A DNA stretch of 64,000 nt from Capsicum annuum (lineage: Eukaryota > Streptophyta > Magnoliopsida > Solanales > Solanaceae): positions 42,603,770 through 42,667,769 of the forward strand of contig NC_061119.1 in NCBI RefSeq assembly GCF_002878395.1, in the 5' to 3' direction. A program made the position numbers and the translations under genes. The notes under the pieces were generated by a model. It worked only from the letters and a program-made list of their open reading frames with translations. It was not told the DNA's origin and did not search any database. This document shows positions 37,901 to 46,858 of this stretch, piece after piece (the stretch's first letter is position 1; every line of letters begins with the position of its first letter).

Positions 37901-40900
37901 AAGTATGTTGACAACCAAAGAAGAGTCTTGCTCTTTGCATCCATTGTAGTCCAGTGTTATCAAAGGCGTGCTTAAGCCCTAAAGCGAGGCTCAAAACGTG
38001 TTGAGCGCTTCGCCTTGCTTAATGTGAGCTTCAGTGTCATCATCAAGGTTTTAAGACATACTTTTCCTTGCCAATGAGCCTCTTTTGAGGAGATGCCACT
38101 ACACAATTGACATTTCACTTTATCATAAGTTTTTTTCAATTTTTTTATTCATATATTTGTCATTCATGATTATAATTATTAATCTTGGACCAAACTTATA
38201 TCTTTTTATTGTCCCTTTGCGCCTTTTTCAATAAAGCCCACACTTTATTTGCGCTTTGCGCTTAAAGCCCCAACGAACCTTAGAGCTTTTCTGCGCTTTT
38301 TGCTTTTGATAACACTGTTGTAGGCTCTGGTTATTTTGATCTCTATCCTGCCTCTTACATGTGCCGTGAGAACACTTTCATGAGTTTTTGCAGACCTGGT
38401 AAAGTGGCATTGGAGTTCGCTTTAGTTCTTGAGGCCTAATTTTTGCAAAAGAGTTGCGGGTCGTTACCTATAGGACAATTTCCTTAAGTGGTTCTCCGCT
38501 GCATCTTGCGGGTCTTAGTTTTATTACTATCACTAGTGAAGAACGCCTTACGGTTGAAAGAGTAAGTAGTGTCCATATTTGCAAACACAGACTAAGGGCC
38601 TGATTGGACATGTGAGAAGAAATCATGAGATGAAGTTGAAGTTTTGTTTGGACTTGCAATTTGAATTTTTTTAATTATGTTGTATGTTCTCTCATAAACA
38701 TAAAAACCCCATAAGTTGTGAAAATTATCAACACTGTCCCAATTTTTTATACAATCTTACCAAATAAGCAAAAGTTTATAAAAAAAGTATAATACACCAT
38801 CACAAAGTAAAAAAAATTAACATTTATTGATCAAACTTTATACACTATTGCAAAGCTATTCCAAAAAAAATTTATCTATCGAACTTTATTTAAATAAAAA
38901 AGTAAAATTGAACATGAGTTGTAGTGTACTACTTATTGATACAATCCTCCCACATAGTACGGACATTCTCCTCACAGTGAGCTTGCATTTCTAGATCAAA
39001 TGACCAAGAAAACGAACAACATGGTTACTTTGAGCCATTTGTTGGTCAATATTATTAGTAACTGTATCTCCATGTACATACCGTGAATATTTCATCACTC
39101 CTTTGGTATTCTTGCAAACAATTATGTAAACACTGCACAAGCTATAACATTGTGTCAATATCATAATGGTTCATGCCTCTTTTCAGTATTCTGAATCTAG
39201 TTTTCCAAGCTCCAAAAGTTCATTCAATCATATTGTGCAACGATGAATGTCTAAAGTTAAACAGTTCTTTAGCGTTTTAAGGCTCTCTTCACTTCCTCTG
39301 TAATCTTGAAAATCATGTTTCTTTTATTAAGCATTGATTTGAATGAAGTAATAATAAATTTGTTGGTGAATGAATTTGGTGAATAATAAATGGTAAAGTA
39401 GGAGTTGGTTTGAAGTAATAATAAATTTTATGTTGGCGAGAGTAATGATTATATGAGATATAAATGGTTCAAAGAGTAATAATATGAATTATAAATTTTA
39501 TTTACATATGAAATAAATGGTTGGTAGATTGGATGTTTCTTTTTTTAAATAATATATAAACTTGTGGGTCAATTTTTGTATTTTATTCCAAATCATGATA
39601 TAAAACCCCTAATTAAGCTTTTTGAAAAATTTGGGCTTTCATCTCATTATATGATATCAGTGTTAGATCGCATGTCCAAACGCCATCTCCTGATTTCAAA
39701 TCACGAGATAAAATCGCTTGTCCGAACGCCAACTAAAAATTACTCACTATCTCTGAGAGAACATTGACTGTACCTTACATGATTGGTTCTTCATGAACCC
39801 AACCTGAGTTCAAGGAGTAGAAAGATCTAAATTCTCAAGATCAGGCAGCAAAAGGATTGGAGTGCAATTTGGCAAAAGTGCTACCCTAATTCAACTTGTA
39901 AAGATGAAGATTTGGGTACAAAAGGCGAAAAGAACTGGACATGAAAAATATTAGTAACAAAAATTAAAAAAAGGTGGCAGCACGGTGCACTAAAGTCCCG
40001 CTATGCACGGGGTCCGGGAACGGTCCGACCACAAAGGTCTGTTGTACGCGGCCTTACCCGAAATATTATTAACAAAACGTTGAAGTGAATTGTCAATGTT
40101 AGAACTTTAAGTTTTAATTTCTGAATCAATGTCAACAAGAGCAGAATAGATGGAAGGCAATGAATTAGTTATTTACCTCGTTGTACTTATTCGTTAGTGA
40201 CAAGTCTCCTTCAAATTCTGCAGCATACCTTCGTAAATTCTAGGAGTTGAAAATTTATGTTGTAACTGCATTTAACCCCTAACCTGATAGACTTGTTGCT
40301 GCTAAAATCTAACTCGAAGTATGGGGCATCTGTGGAAGGAATATCTCCCACATGTGGTATGAGCCTACTTGGGTGTTGTGTAGTGATATCTCCTCACTTG
40401 ATGAAAAGTCTGGAGCTCTGACTTGGTAAATTCCTGCCAGGTCATGTTTGTGTATTTATATTCATGCAAGAACGAATTGGTTAGTCCAGATAGAAGTTCC
40501 ATTCTGGAATGACTCCCTCATCTTTCTCTATGAGTTAAATGACATACATCTTATCCTTTTTTTTTTGGAAATTCACTTAATCATTTGAGAAGTCAACTCC
40601 TATATTTTTGGGATTTTGGTATTTTTCGAGGATTTATTCACCTTTTAGGTTTCTGTATCAATCGCTATGGGGAATTGTCTGGCCAGATCCTTGAACATAG
40701 CCCTATGTGCTGCCGTTGGAGCTCATGACAGTGGCGACTTGATCTTGCTGCTATGTTTTTTTCCCCTGCCTTTTCCTGCTGTTCAACTTGCCAAGCGGTT
40801 CCCTCCAAGTTATATGGCTTTGTCTTGGAGTCTTCCCTAAAGAAGAGAGCTGTATGCTATTCTTTCTGTATAAGATTCTTGTCCAATTTTTCTTCCTTCC

Positions 40901-42783
40901 GTAGAAGTAGCTCATCATTTGAGGAGTTGCTCCCATACACCCCAACCCTACTACCCTCCCAACCTATTTAGCAGGTTTGTCCCGTAGGTTCTGTGGTGGT
41001 GATGGGATTACATTTCCTCGTAAAAGGCCCCTTTTATCGTGCACATCACAAAATAACTTAAATTTAGGTACTCGAGGATGTTCCTGACAAAAGTTGGGAT
41101 TTATTTGTTACTCTATATTCATCGAAGAAAAAGTTGGGATGTATTTTCTCTCTCGCCCAACTGGCGGCTTTTCAAGCCATTTCAAACGTTAAGCTCGGAG
41201 CTCTATTTGTCCTCTTATATTCTTTCTCATATGAAGTCCTCATAAATTTTCCACTTCTCTCAAGCAAGTGCAATGATTTTCTTTTCTCGTTCACTTTTTC
41301 AACCGCTTCTTTTTAGTGCCCTTTTTTCTCAGATCATACCAGACTAAATAAGATGAAACCCCCAAGGATGTGCTTTTAGGAAATCTTGGGGTATTTTATG
41401 AACCAAATTAAGACATTGTTATTTGAGATTCTGCCATTTTGCTCAGTGGAATCCAGGTTTAATTAGTTTCTGGGCCTACATTAGTTATTTGATAAGGAGT
41501 TGTTAGTGGTAGCAGCTGTGCAATGATTAGTACTATTGGTAACTTGCTGGTGATCACTAGTAAGGCAAAGAAGAATGTATGGTCTTTAGATTTATAGGGA
41601 GGGGTTGATAAAACAGGTTCTTATTATAAGTTGCGTGGATAATCTTCTCACGAAAGTCAGGTAAGGTATTAAGGGAGGAGTGGGCAGACAAACATGGAGA
41701 CTGCTCTCTATTTTAGTTTCTGAATAAGAGGGTAAGTTATACTTGCTAGTAGGTTGCGATAGGAGAAATCCCTTATGGTGGGTTGGGCTGTTCTTGAAGT
41801 ACGACCATCATTTTTAACTTTTTGTAAGTCAACAGAAATATGTATAGGATTTTGATATCTCGTTCTATTGGAGGTGGTGCATAATCTTTATTTCTTAAAT
41901 TGCCTGGATTTACAGATATGTCGTCCCTCCAGTTCCTGGTTTTGGTGGCGGTGATCTTTTACCTGGGCCTGGTGCTGGAGTATACCCGACCAGGTTTATC
42001 GTCTTCTTTGTAGTTTGAGTTGTCATGGTGAATGGCACTTGTCAGTCCGTTTGTTCTAAATTTTATATGCTAAATGTTCTTTTTTTCCCTCTCAACCAAC
42101 ATTATTTATCATTGTAGAGGCGGATCAGGAGATGGGAGCATGCTTGTAGGTGTGTGACTAGCCTCGTCCAGTTCAGTATAGGAATTCCAAATTGTGCATT
42201 TTGTAAAAACTGACCGTTTATGTTTTATGGTGCAGGGCCTGATGACCCTAGATTTGTTGGAGTGGGTGGGGACCCTCGTCTACCTGGAGGACTGCTGTAA
42301 GTCTGTCTCTCTATCCCTTCCATTTCAGAGGTGGGAAATGTGTATTATAGGATTCATTTTATGTCATCTTTTCATACAGGGGCGTTCCACCTGGTGCCCG
42401 TTTTGATCCATATGGTCCACCAGGTATTCCTGGCTTTGAGCCAGATCGCTTTATCAGGTATATTGTTCAACATGCTTTTTCACATGTTATTTTTTGGTGA
42501 AATTCTGCTTTTCCCATCTAGTTTTTGCTACTTGTAGACGTGAACTCAAAATTGTGCTTTTATTTATTGGTTTACACGATAATTGTATTCTAACATTGGC
42601 AAATTATTTTGTTGACTGAAAATAATCTAAGCTTGCAAATTGCTTCTGACTAGATGATTAAGTTGTTTTGCTTCTTACTAATGTCATCTTAAAATCTTAT
42701 GCAGGGGTCCAAGGAGGCCTGGAGACGGAGGTCGTCCTCATCCAGATCTGCCGCATTTTGGGGGTGATTCTGACTTTATATAG
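18106..42783 (+). CDS. PTRE1: PI31-type proteasome regulator (PTRE1-like), 9 exons
   Basis: Nine exons join without a frame break: 18106-18280, 24714-24885, 25049-25195, 25278-25364, 41916-41993, 42118-42149, 42236-42296, 42380-42457, 42705-42783, giving 302 aa, the size usual for plant PI31 homologues. Family members bind the 20S proteasome core and tune its activity; the Arabidopsis relative PTRE1 affects proteasome activity in auxin responses. The N-terminal half (exons 1-3) is the PI31 fold domain, with [17 protein letters not shown] and [19 protein letters not shown]. The C-terminal third is Gly/Pro-rich as in the family: [35 protein letters not shown]. Introns are GT-AG except intron 2, which is GC-AG. 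Introns 1 and 4 are swollen to 6.4 and 16.6 kb by transposons. The start is chosen because [13 protein letters not shown] matches the family N-terminus; the open frame extends upstream but into the leader. Confidence 0.92.
18281..19552 (+). other. PI31 intron 1, 5' part
   Basis: Intronic sequence with no coding signal. It contains a (GTT)n tract near 18841-18861 and poly-T/poly-A runs. No clear transposon boundary was found here. Confidence 0.5.
20221..20893 (+). repeat. 5' LTR of gag-only element
   Basis: 673 bp, TGATACAAG...CTTGTATCA. It contains a TATA-like ACTATATAAG at about 20399. Compared with the 3' LTR it lacks about 50 bp near its end (between GAGTGGTCAT and GTGTGTTCC). Confidence 0.9.
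20896..20907 (+). promoter_or_regulatory. primer-binding site (initiator Met tRNA)
   Basis: TGGTATCAGAGC, two bases after the 5' LTR, is the standard plant primer site complementary to initiator tRNA-Met. Confidence 0.9.
21355..23226 (+). pseudogene. gag protein of gag-only LTR element, two internal stops
   Basis: One frame runs from the ATG at 21355 to a stop at 23224-23226 just inside the 3' LTR, broken only by a TAA at 22045 and a TGA at about 22126. Order of parts: a coiled-coil-like N-terminus ([20 protein letters not shown]), a Pro/Asn-rich linker, the start of the gag core ([17 protein letters not shown]), the rest of the core after the stops ([20 protein letters not shown]), then a CCHC knuckle [14 protein letters not shown] near 22645, and an acidic tail. 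The gag would package element RNA; a partner element must supply the enzymes. The stops make this copy a pseudogene unless read through. Confidence 0.85.
23205..23928 (+). repeat. 3' LTR of gag-only element
   Basis: 724 bp, same ends as the 5' LTR. A purine-rich tract AAGATGGAGAGGA lies directly upstream and also belongs to the gag reading frame. The gag stop codon is inside the LTR. Confidence 0.9.
24228..24307 (-). mobile_element. 5'-truncated SINE/LINE tail insertion with 14-bp TSD
   Basis: 80 bp reading, on the minus strand, GGTAGAGGTATGGACTGCGT...GGAATACACTGGG and a (TTG)n end, the tail typical of nightshade RTE LINEs and TS-type SINEs. It is flanked by perfect direct repeats ACCATTGGGAGTGT (24214-24227 and 24308-24321), proving retroposition. 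Too short to decide between SINE and LINE origin. Confidence 0.85.
24714..25364 (+). CDS. PI31-like gene, exons 2-4
   Basis: Exon 2 (24714-24885) follows a T-rich acceptor TTTTGTAG and encodes [20 protein letters not shown] and the [14 protein letters not shown] core. Its donor is CTAAG|GCAATT, a GC-type donor, required because only this joint restores the frame into exon 3 (25049-25195, [20 protein letters not shown]). Retaining intron 2 would add about 36 codons and stop at 24992. Exon 4 (25278-25364) carries the variable linker ([17 protein letters not shown]) and ends TCAGG|GTAATG in phase 2, the phase needed for exon 5 sixteen kilobases away. Confidence 0.88.
25365..26509 (+). other. PI31 intron 4, 5' part
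   Basis: Intronic, with no coding motif I can support. A short imperfect duplication of a GAGTGTATACTGCTCTA tract is at about 25564-25619. Confidence 0.5.
26510..29829 (+). mobile_element. RTE-type LINE, nearly full length
   Basis: Runs from a G-rich 5' region through an endonuclease and reverse transcriptase to a 3' tail ending in (TTG)n at about 29811-29829. The 3' tail (GGTAGAGGTATGGACTGC...GTGGGAATACACTAGG) is the same as the short insertion at 24228. The base composition is markedly more GC-rich than the intron around it. The exact 5' boundary and target duplication were not found. It lies in intron 4 of the PI31-like gene in the same orientation. Confidence 0.85.
26644..29540 (+). pseudogene. 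LINE polyprotein: APE-type endonuclease and reverse transcriptase, frame-broken
   Basis: The endonuclease begins with VGSWNIGTL and continues with [14 protein letters not shown] and [11 protein letters not shown], the order of APE-type nucleases, ending in one frame at 27717. The next piece (27522-28451) overlaps in another frame and contains the RT entry region ([16 protein letters not shown], then [19 protein letters not shown]). A third (28315-28656) contains [16 protein letters not shown] and [14 protein letters not shown] (catalytic block A). FADD, the catalytic block C, is at about 28751. The C-terminal part (28794-29048, 29064-29540) has KYLGSVIQ and RWFGHVIRR. At least three frameshifts and several stops make it inactive. 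Genome annotations often mislabel such ORFs as craniofacial development protein-like. Confidence 0.85.
30082..33537 (-). pseudogene. hAT transposase gene (BED/DUF659 type), decayed
   Basis: On the minus strand the start codon at 33537 opens [14 protein letters not shown], followed near 33270-33420 by a BED-type zinc finger (CNYCNK, then [10 protein letters not shown]). Middle pieces (33221-32823, 32493-31952) resemble the DUF659/catalytic region. The piece at 31782-31502 has [21 protein letters not shown], the hAT C-terminal dimerisation block. A donor at 31501/31502 (GATGTAG|GTATGTC) and an acceptor at 30218 (TTATTTAG|GTGGAGATC) define a last intron; the terminal exon 30218-30082 is acidic ([14 protein letters not shown] ... 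[10 protein letters not shown]). Multiple stops and shifts show that it is dead. The last intron contains a second LINE fragment. Confidence 0.8.
30243..31436 (-). mobile_element. 5'-truncated RTE LINE inside the hAT gene's last intron
   Basis: Minus-strand LINE 3' end: (TTG)n tail at about 30258-30280, then the GTATGGACAGCGTACATTTT tail motif, and coding remains 31102-30851 ([16 protein letters not shown]) and 31456-31178 ([31 protein letters not shown]). The catalytic FADD is here FTDD. Related to the LINE at 26510-29829 but on the opposite strand. The truncation point is near the RT catalytic block. Confidence 0.8.
33545..35286. other. PI31 intron 4, AT-rich part
   Basis: AT-rich, no coding content. 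A (TA)n microsatellite of about 40 bases lies at 34926-34967. The hAT element's outer ends may lie in this part, but I could not identify them. Confidence 0.5.
35290..35516. mobile_element. Tourist-like MITE
   Basis: 227 bp with inverted ends GAGCTAGTTTGGTA and TACCAAACGACTCC, flanked by TAA on both sides (35287-35289 and 35517-35519). The TAA/TTA target and the GTTTGGTA-type ends are typical of PIF/Harbinger-derived MITEs. Confidence 0.8.
35690..37330 (+). mobile_element. Copia-type LTR element remnant with gag
   Basis: A possible LTR end and primer-like site (TTATCAGAGCCAAGG at about 35967) are followed by a decayed Ty1/Copia gag. Readable pieces are [12 protein letters not shown] near 36361, then from 36765 an open frame with [14 protein letters not shown] and the CCHC knuckle [14 protein letters not shown] at about 37003-37044. 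KWVLDFG at about 37156 is the start of the protease (usually WxLDSG). No integrase, reverse transcriptase or 3' LTR follows. A Stowaway MITE lies between the primer-like site and gag. A 40-bp tandem duplication (AAGTTCATAGTTAAATACGT) is at 35737-35812. Confidence 0.7.
36076..36318. mobile_element. Stowaway-like MITE
   Basis: 243 bp beginning CTCCTTCCGTTTCGG and ending GAAACGGATGGTG, flanked by TA (36074-36075 and 36319-36320). The terminal motif and TA target fit the Stowaway class. It is inserted just upstream of the Copia gag remnant. Confidence 0.75.
37537..37633. repeat. 48-bp tandem duplication
   Basis: The block GAAAGAGTTCGACTATTAAT...GTAGCTGACTAA occurs twice in a row with essentially no differences, pointing to a recent slippage or unequal exchange event. 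Confidence 0.85.
37952..38317. mobile_element. hAT-type MITE
   Basis: 366 bp with inverted ends CAGTGTTATCAAA and TTTGATAACACTG, flanked by 8-bp repeats TTGTAGTC (37944-37951) and TTGTAGGC (38318-38325), one mismatch. The CAGTG-type end and 8-bp target fit hAT. The subterminal regions are rich in GCGCTT/AAGCGC motifs, typical of this plant MITE type. Confidence 0.85.
38596..39733 (-). mobile_element. PIF/Harbinger element remnant
   Basis: 1.14 kb flanked by TAA (38593-38595 and 39734-39736) with imperfect inverted ends (GGGCCTGATTGGACA and the reverse of TGTCCGAACGCCAAC). On the minus strand, about 39300-38930 reads [30 protein letters not shown] and LHNCLQEYQ, the C-terminal block of Harbinger-type transposases, with stops further on. 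It is a deletion derivative that kept part of its transposase. Confidence 0.75.
39975..40065. mobile_element. Au-like SINE fragment
   Basis: The stretch GGTGGCAGCACGGTGCACTA, CCGCTATGCACGGGGTCCGG and TTGTACGCGGCCTTACCC matches what I know of the Au SINE family found across flowering plants. Only about 90 bp remain, with no clear tail or duplication. Confidence 0.6.
40066..41915 (+). other. PI31 intron 4, 3' part
   Basis: Intronic, mixed AT content, no supported coding frame. The segment ends with the acceptor TGGATTTACAG before exon 5. Confidence 0.5.
41916..42783 (+). CDS. PI31-like gene, exons 5-9 and stop
   Basis: Five short exons in less than 0.9 kb: 41916-41993 ([20 protein letters not shown]), 42118-42149 ([10 protein letters not shown]), 42236-42296 ([19 protein letters not shown]), 42380-42457 ([20 protein letters not shown]), 42705-42783 ([20 protein letters not shown] and the TAG at 42781). 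All joints are GT-AG and preserve frame. Together they make the Gly/Pro-rich C-terminal domain of PI31 proteins that contacts the proteasome core. The compactness contrasts sharply with introns 1 and 4. A TTTGTAATG tract near 42846 and AATATATG near 42921 are possible polyadenylation elements. Confidence 0.9.
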
Positions 42784-43618
42784 AGTAGTACCACTATTAT
42801 AAGAGCTAATTAACTCCCTCAAACACTAGTTTTCTGTCTCTTTTTTTGTAATGTTGGTTTTGTAGACTGGATTGAGTATTTTGGTTTTACTCAACTGTGT
42901 ATATAAGTTGTGCCAACTTTAAATATATGTTATAGTGTTGGTCAAGATTCTTGTTATTTGGGTTTCCTTATATCTGTATCAGTGTTGGCCGAGTTTTGGT
43001 TGTTATTTACTGGAGGACTAAAGTAGGAAAAAGATTTCGTAGACCAAGACACAACAATTTGGTGGAAACATGACATGATATTGTTGTTTGTTGTGTAATT
43101 CAACTGGCCATGGTAATATAATTTTTTCTTGAGAATGTAATTCAACTGGCAATGCGAATTCAATTTTTTCTTGAGAAAGATAATGGGCAGAACTAAATAC
43201 TATTGAATCGAGTTTCTAATATGCTTAATAGCTCTCTGATGGGGAACTATAACAAATTTGACTCCCAAGTTTATATGCAGCTAGAAAAAGAACGAACGTT
43301 AACGTTTTAAACAATGTCAAACAAGAGGGAAGCTAATCCATTGTTCATTTTATGTCAAATAGCATGCGAAGTAACTTGTGATATAATAGAGGTAAAACAC
43401 GTAGGTGAATCGACTCTCTCAAAGTTTCAATCTAAAATAAAATTTAAACTCATCAAAGATTTAATCTACAATAGGATTTAAACTCGTCAAAGTTTAATCT
43501 AAAATAGGATTCAAGCGAGAAAAATCATTTACAATCATTAATTTTTAGTGGCAATGATGCCTTCGTTTTATATATACGAAATTATGATGCAACTTCAGTT
43601 TATCAGTTTATTGTGGAC
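42784..43618. other. downstream flank of PI31 gene
   Basis: 3' untranslated region, then AT-rich intergenic DNA. A local duplication of TGTAATTCAACTGGC with TTTTTTCTTGAGAA is seen at about 43094-43177. No coding frame is supported. Confidence 0.5.
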
Positions 43619-44010
43619 ATGACCCCTGATAAAAGAGTATGGAGGACATGAATTAAGGGTAGAGGGTTGTCTCACTTAGTCTTTCATATTAGTATTTGTA
43701 GTATTACTATGAGAGTTTTTTGCCATATCATTTTTGTTATTAGTTAATGTTTCTAGCACTTAAATTATTATATTATATTGTAGTAATGGCTGTTTCATTT
43801 TTAATATGTTTTGTCATTCTTTCTTTAGTATTTTATCTCGGTCTAGTTATTTATTTTTTTGAACTGCTTTGTAATATTTGTACTTGAACTGAGGATCTAC
43901 CGGGAATAACTTTTGTACCTTGTAGATGTATTTGTTGGGGTAAAATATGTGTACATAATATCCTCCTCAAATCTCATTTGGGGGATCATACTCAATATGT
44001 TGTTGTTATT
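43619..44010 (+). mobile_element. old RTE LINE 3'-end fragment
   Basis: Opens with a diverged version of the LINE C-terminus (GGAGGACATGAATTAAGGGTAG) and ends with the tail motif and TTGTTGTT. It is much more diverged than the LINE at 26510 and has extra sequence before the tail. Confidence 0.6.
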
Positions 44011-44046
44011 TGTGTTGTACCTAAGAAATAGGCAACCCGCCAAGAT

Positions 44047-44110
44047 GTGGACGTGCCGGAGTGGTTATCGGGCATGATTAGAAATCATGTGCGCAGGTTC
44101 GAATCCTGTT
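44047..44110 (+). pseudogene. tRNA-Ser(AGA) relic
   Basis: GTGGACGTGCCGGAGTGGTT is the 5' half of plant tRNA-Ser, followed by an anticodon arm GCATGATTAGAAATCATGT with anticodon AGA and a T-arm GCAGGTTCGAATCCTG. Most of the variable arm is deleted and the 3' acceptor strand is replaced by unrelated sequence, so it should not be functional. Confidence 0.8.
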
Positions 44111-45748
44111 AAAGTAATTATGCATAAATATGACATGTCATGTTAAAAGTTAGAATTAAAAAATTGTCAAAAAAAAAAAAGAATGTATCTTTTTAAAACA
44201 TAATAAAAAAGAAAAATACGACAAACAAATTAATCAAAGAAAATAGATATACATTCGTCAACATGAAATTCAGAGAGACTATTTCTTGTATTCCACTTTG
44301 TTTGCTGATATCTTCGAATGAGACTAAAAAATTGTATATTCCAATAATTTCTTTAAAACTTTACAAATTTCAAAATTCTATATTTTCTTTCCGTATTAAA
44401 CTAAGACAAGAAAATGACAAAGGAGGACTAAGAGCATCTAGTACAACTAACCCAACTCTACTACACAACAAGAATATCTAGCAATCAGCTGCCTCCAGAA
44501 TAATTATCTTACTTTGTTAATTTGGATAACTCTAGTATTATCTTTATCCTAAGGAATCGTTTGATAGTAGACTATATTATCTCAAAATTATAGGCTTAAC
44601 ATTATAATCCCCGATTAATTCATTTTATGTAAAAGGTGGTATAAAATAATTTCTTATTGAATGAAATAAGATGTAATATCCCAAAATTAAATTTGATATT
44701 AATTCATATATTCGGTTGATGATATATATTTACTCTAAAATAAATTATATCATCAACCAAACATGACATAAATTTAGTACCAAATTTAACTATGAAATAT
44801 CCATATAAAAAAAACCCTCAGTGTGTTTTAGGACAATTGCCTTAGCCAGATGATAAATCTATTAACTGCTTTTTCAAGCATATATATAAAAAATATTAGT
44901 ATTTATTTGTCTTCATGTGTATAGCAATTGGATCTAGAAGGGATGTATCGTAGAGAAAACCAACAAATGTAACAAAAAGGAAACTTCTTACACATGTTAA
45001 ACAAACAACACAGTAATTTAGTAGGTATGAAAATTGGACCTTTTATAAACGTGTGGGGGCCAAGGCTTTTCTGTCGTGTTATCTAAAATCTCTCAATTTT
45101 TCTAGAAGCCCAACGTTATGTCTTTCATGTACCTTTCAAAGTTGATAAAAACAGCCTCCTTCTGTAGAACTTTTTCGTTTTTTAATCCAGTGTCTCTGTG
45201 AATTTTGAGATTCAATTAATTTAAATTTATAATAAAAAATTTTATTTTTTTAAGAAATATATACAATTCTTATTAAAGAAACTCAATATTAGAGTTTGAA
45301 ATTTAAATTAATAATAAAAAATATTTATCCCGATTAATTTGGATCGCGTGTTGCAAAGCTTGACAGCACTCCCAACAGAATTTTCTCATTTTCTCCATAT
45401 CCAAGGTCGATCCTCAACCACTAATTAAGGGTGAAACAGCTCCATCCACTGCACCACAACCCATGTTGGTATCATTTCATTAATTATAACCTTTTAGCGG
45501 ACACCTTTCTATGATTAAAATGTATGACTATATAATTTTTCAAAATTCAAGGCTTTTGATTAATAATAAAAAGTACTTATCACTCCCCAGAACCTTTAGG
45601 CGGTCACCTTTCTATGATATATAAATATGACTTTAAATCTTTTTAAATTAAAAAATCACTTTCCTCTAAAGTCTTCACAAGGAACATCTCAGAACATGCA
45701 TTTTTGTATTATATATATAATTCTCTGCTTTTATAATCATTAGCATCA
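44111..45748. other. AT-rich intergenic with a possible Tourist-like MITE
   Basis: No gene recognised. At about 44550-44770 a segment opens with AAGGAATCGTTTGATAG and contains ATCATCAACCAAACATGAC, resembling a worn Tourist-like MITE; I could not define both ends. Confidence 0.45.
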
Positions 45749-45756
45749 TATAAATA
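45749..45756 (+). promoter_or_regulatory. TATA box of the small peptide gene
   Basis: TATAAATA 51 bases before the ATG at 45800, consistent with a transcription start about 20 bases upstream of the start codon. Confidence 0.65.
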
Positions 45757-45799
45757 GCTTGTCTTTCCCAAAGTCTGAAACAAGGAAAAAGAATATAAG

Positions 45800-46108
45800 A
45801 TGTCATCATTTAAGGTTCATTTGCTGTTGATATCCCTTTTGGTTATCAATTTCTCATCTCAAGAGGAATCAAGATATGGCCTTGCATATGCTGCAAGACC
45901 AATTAGTACTGTACAACAGCAACAACAACATAGGAGTAATAAGTTGTCCTCATCAGTAGATTACTTGAAGAAATTTGAGACTCTTGGAATGGTTTGCAAG
46001 TGTTGTGATGGTATAGATGTTGAGAAAGGAAAAAAACAAGAATTGTGTAGTGCTACTTGGGTCGGTTCTTGCTCCAATCTTCAGTGCTTTCCATGGAAAT
46101 CCCAATGA
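45800..46108 (+). CDS. small secreted cysteine-rich peptide, 102 aa
   Basis: Single-exon ORF with ATG in a good plant context (AAGATGTC). Residues 1 to about 31 form a signal peptide: basic start MSSFK, hydrophobic VHLLLISLLVINF, small residues before a probable cut near AYA-ARP. The middle is Gln- and Ser-rich. The C-terminus (about residues 65-102) carries six Cys arranged C-x-C-C...C...C...C, ending NLQCFPWKSQ. This layout fits a secreted cysteine-rich peptide of the apoplast or a cleaved signalling peptide. I do not recognise the family with confidence and assign no function. Composition and the TATA box support a real gene. Confidence 0.8.
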   Translation: MSSFKVHLLLISLLVINFSSQEESRYGLAYAARPISTVQQQQQHRSNKLSSSVDYLKKFETLGMVCKCCDGIDVEKGKKQELCSATWVGSCSNLQCFPWKSQ

Positions 46109-46858
46109 TTCTTTTGGCTTTCTATTAGTGTATGATAAACTTTTGCTTTGTGTATATCTGTACTAAGTAATATTTATAGAGACCAATCAGTACCCTGCCT
46201 ATTCTCTCTGTTTTTTGGTTTAACCATCCTTTTATCTTTTAACTCACCGAGCTGATTAAATTGAATTCACGCAAAACTACCTAGGGAGTAACACACTCCT
46301 AACCAAGAATTTTTTAATTTTCATGACTTAAATTTGAAAACTTAGATTAAGGGCTAAGAAATATCAATTATTTCATCACATCACCGAGTTAAGTTCTGCA
46401 AGAGGTTGTTTTTATGACTTGAACTCGTGGACATCTAGTGAACGCCAGAAACGAGCAGGAGAAATCCGACAACCATTACAAGCAATGGCCAATAACCATG
46501 CTCTAAGTAAGGGGCCTAGTGAAAATGAAAAGAGCACAGTCGGGGTGTGTTTGTTCAGCTGGGCAATGACTAGTATTCTCAATACAATGGCATTGCTAAG
46601 TGGTAATATGTGTACTATAAAGAGGGTGAATAATTCAAGTAAGTATATTTATCTAAGACCAATAATTTAAGTGTAAGAGTGATGCTATTGGACTAATTGA
46701 GGGAATTGTTCCTTTTCCTTGTAAGTGTGATGCTCTAAAAATGAGGTGAGATGTGTTTGGCACCCGATTCTAACCGAGCATCGACTGAACCCTTGCATTT
46801 AATTAATTGATTTCGAATGACTTGTCTCATTCGATTAAACAGGTCAGCGTAACTAATA
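46109..46858. other. downstream flank of peptide gene
   Basis: 3' untranslated region and intergenic DNA. A short open frame at 46419-46670 has no recognisable motif and is not supported as a gene. Confidence 0.5.

Noticed and set aside
46419..46670. 83-codon open frame downstream of the peptide gene
   Set aside because: No recognisable motif, no convincing promoter or splice context, and composition like the surrounding non-coding DNA.
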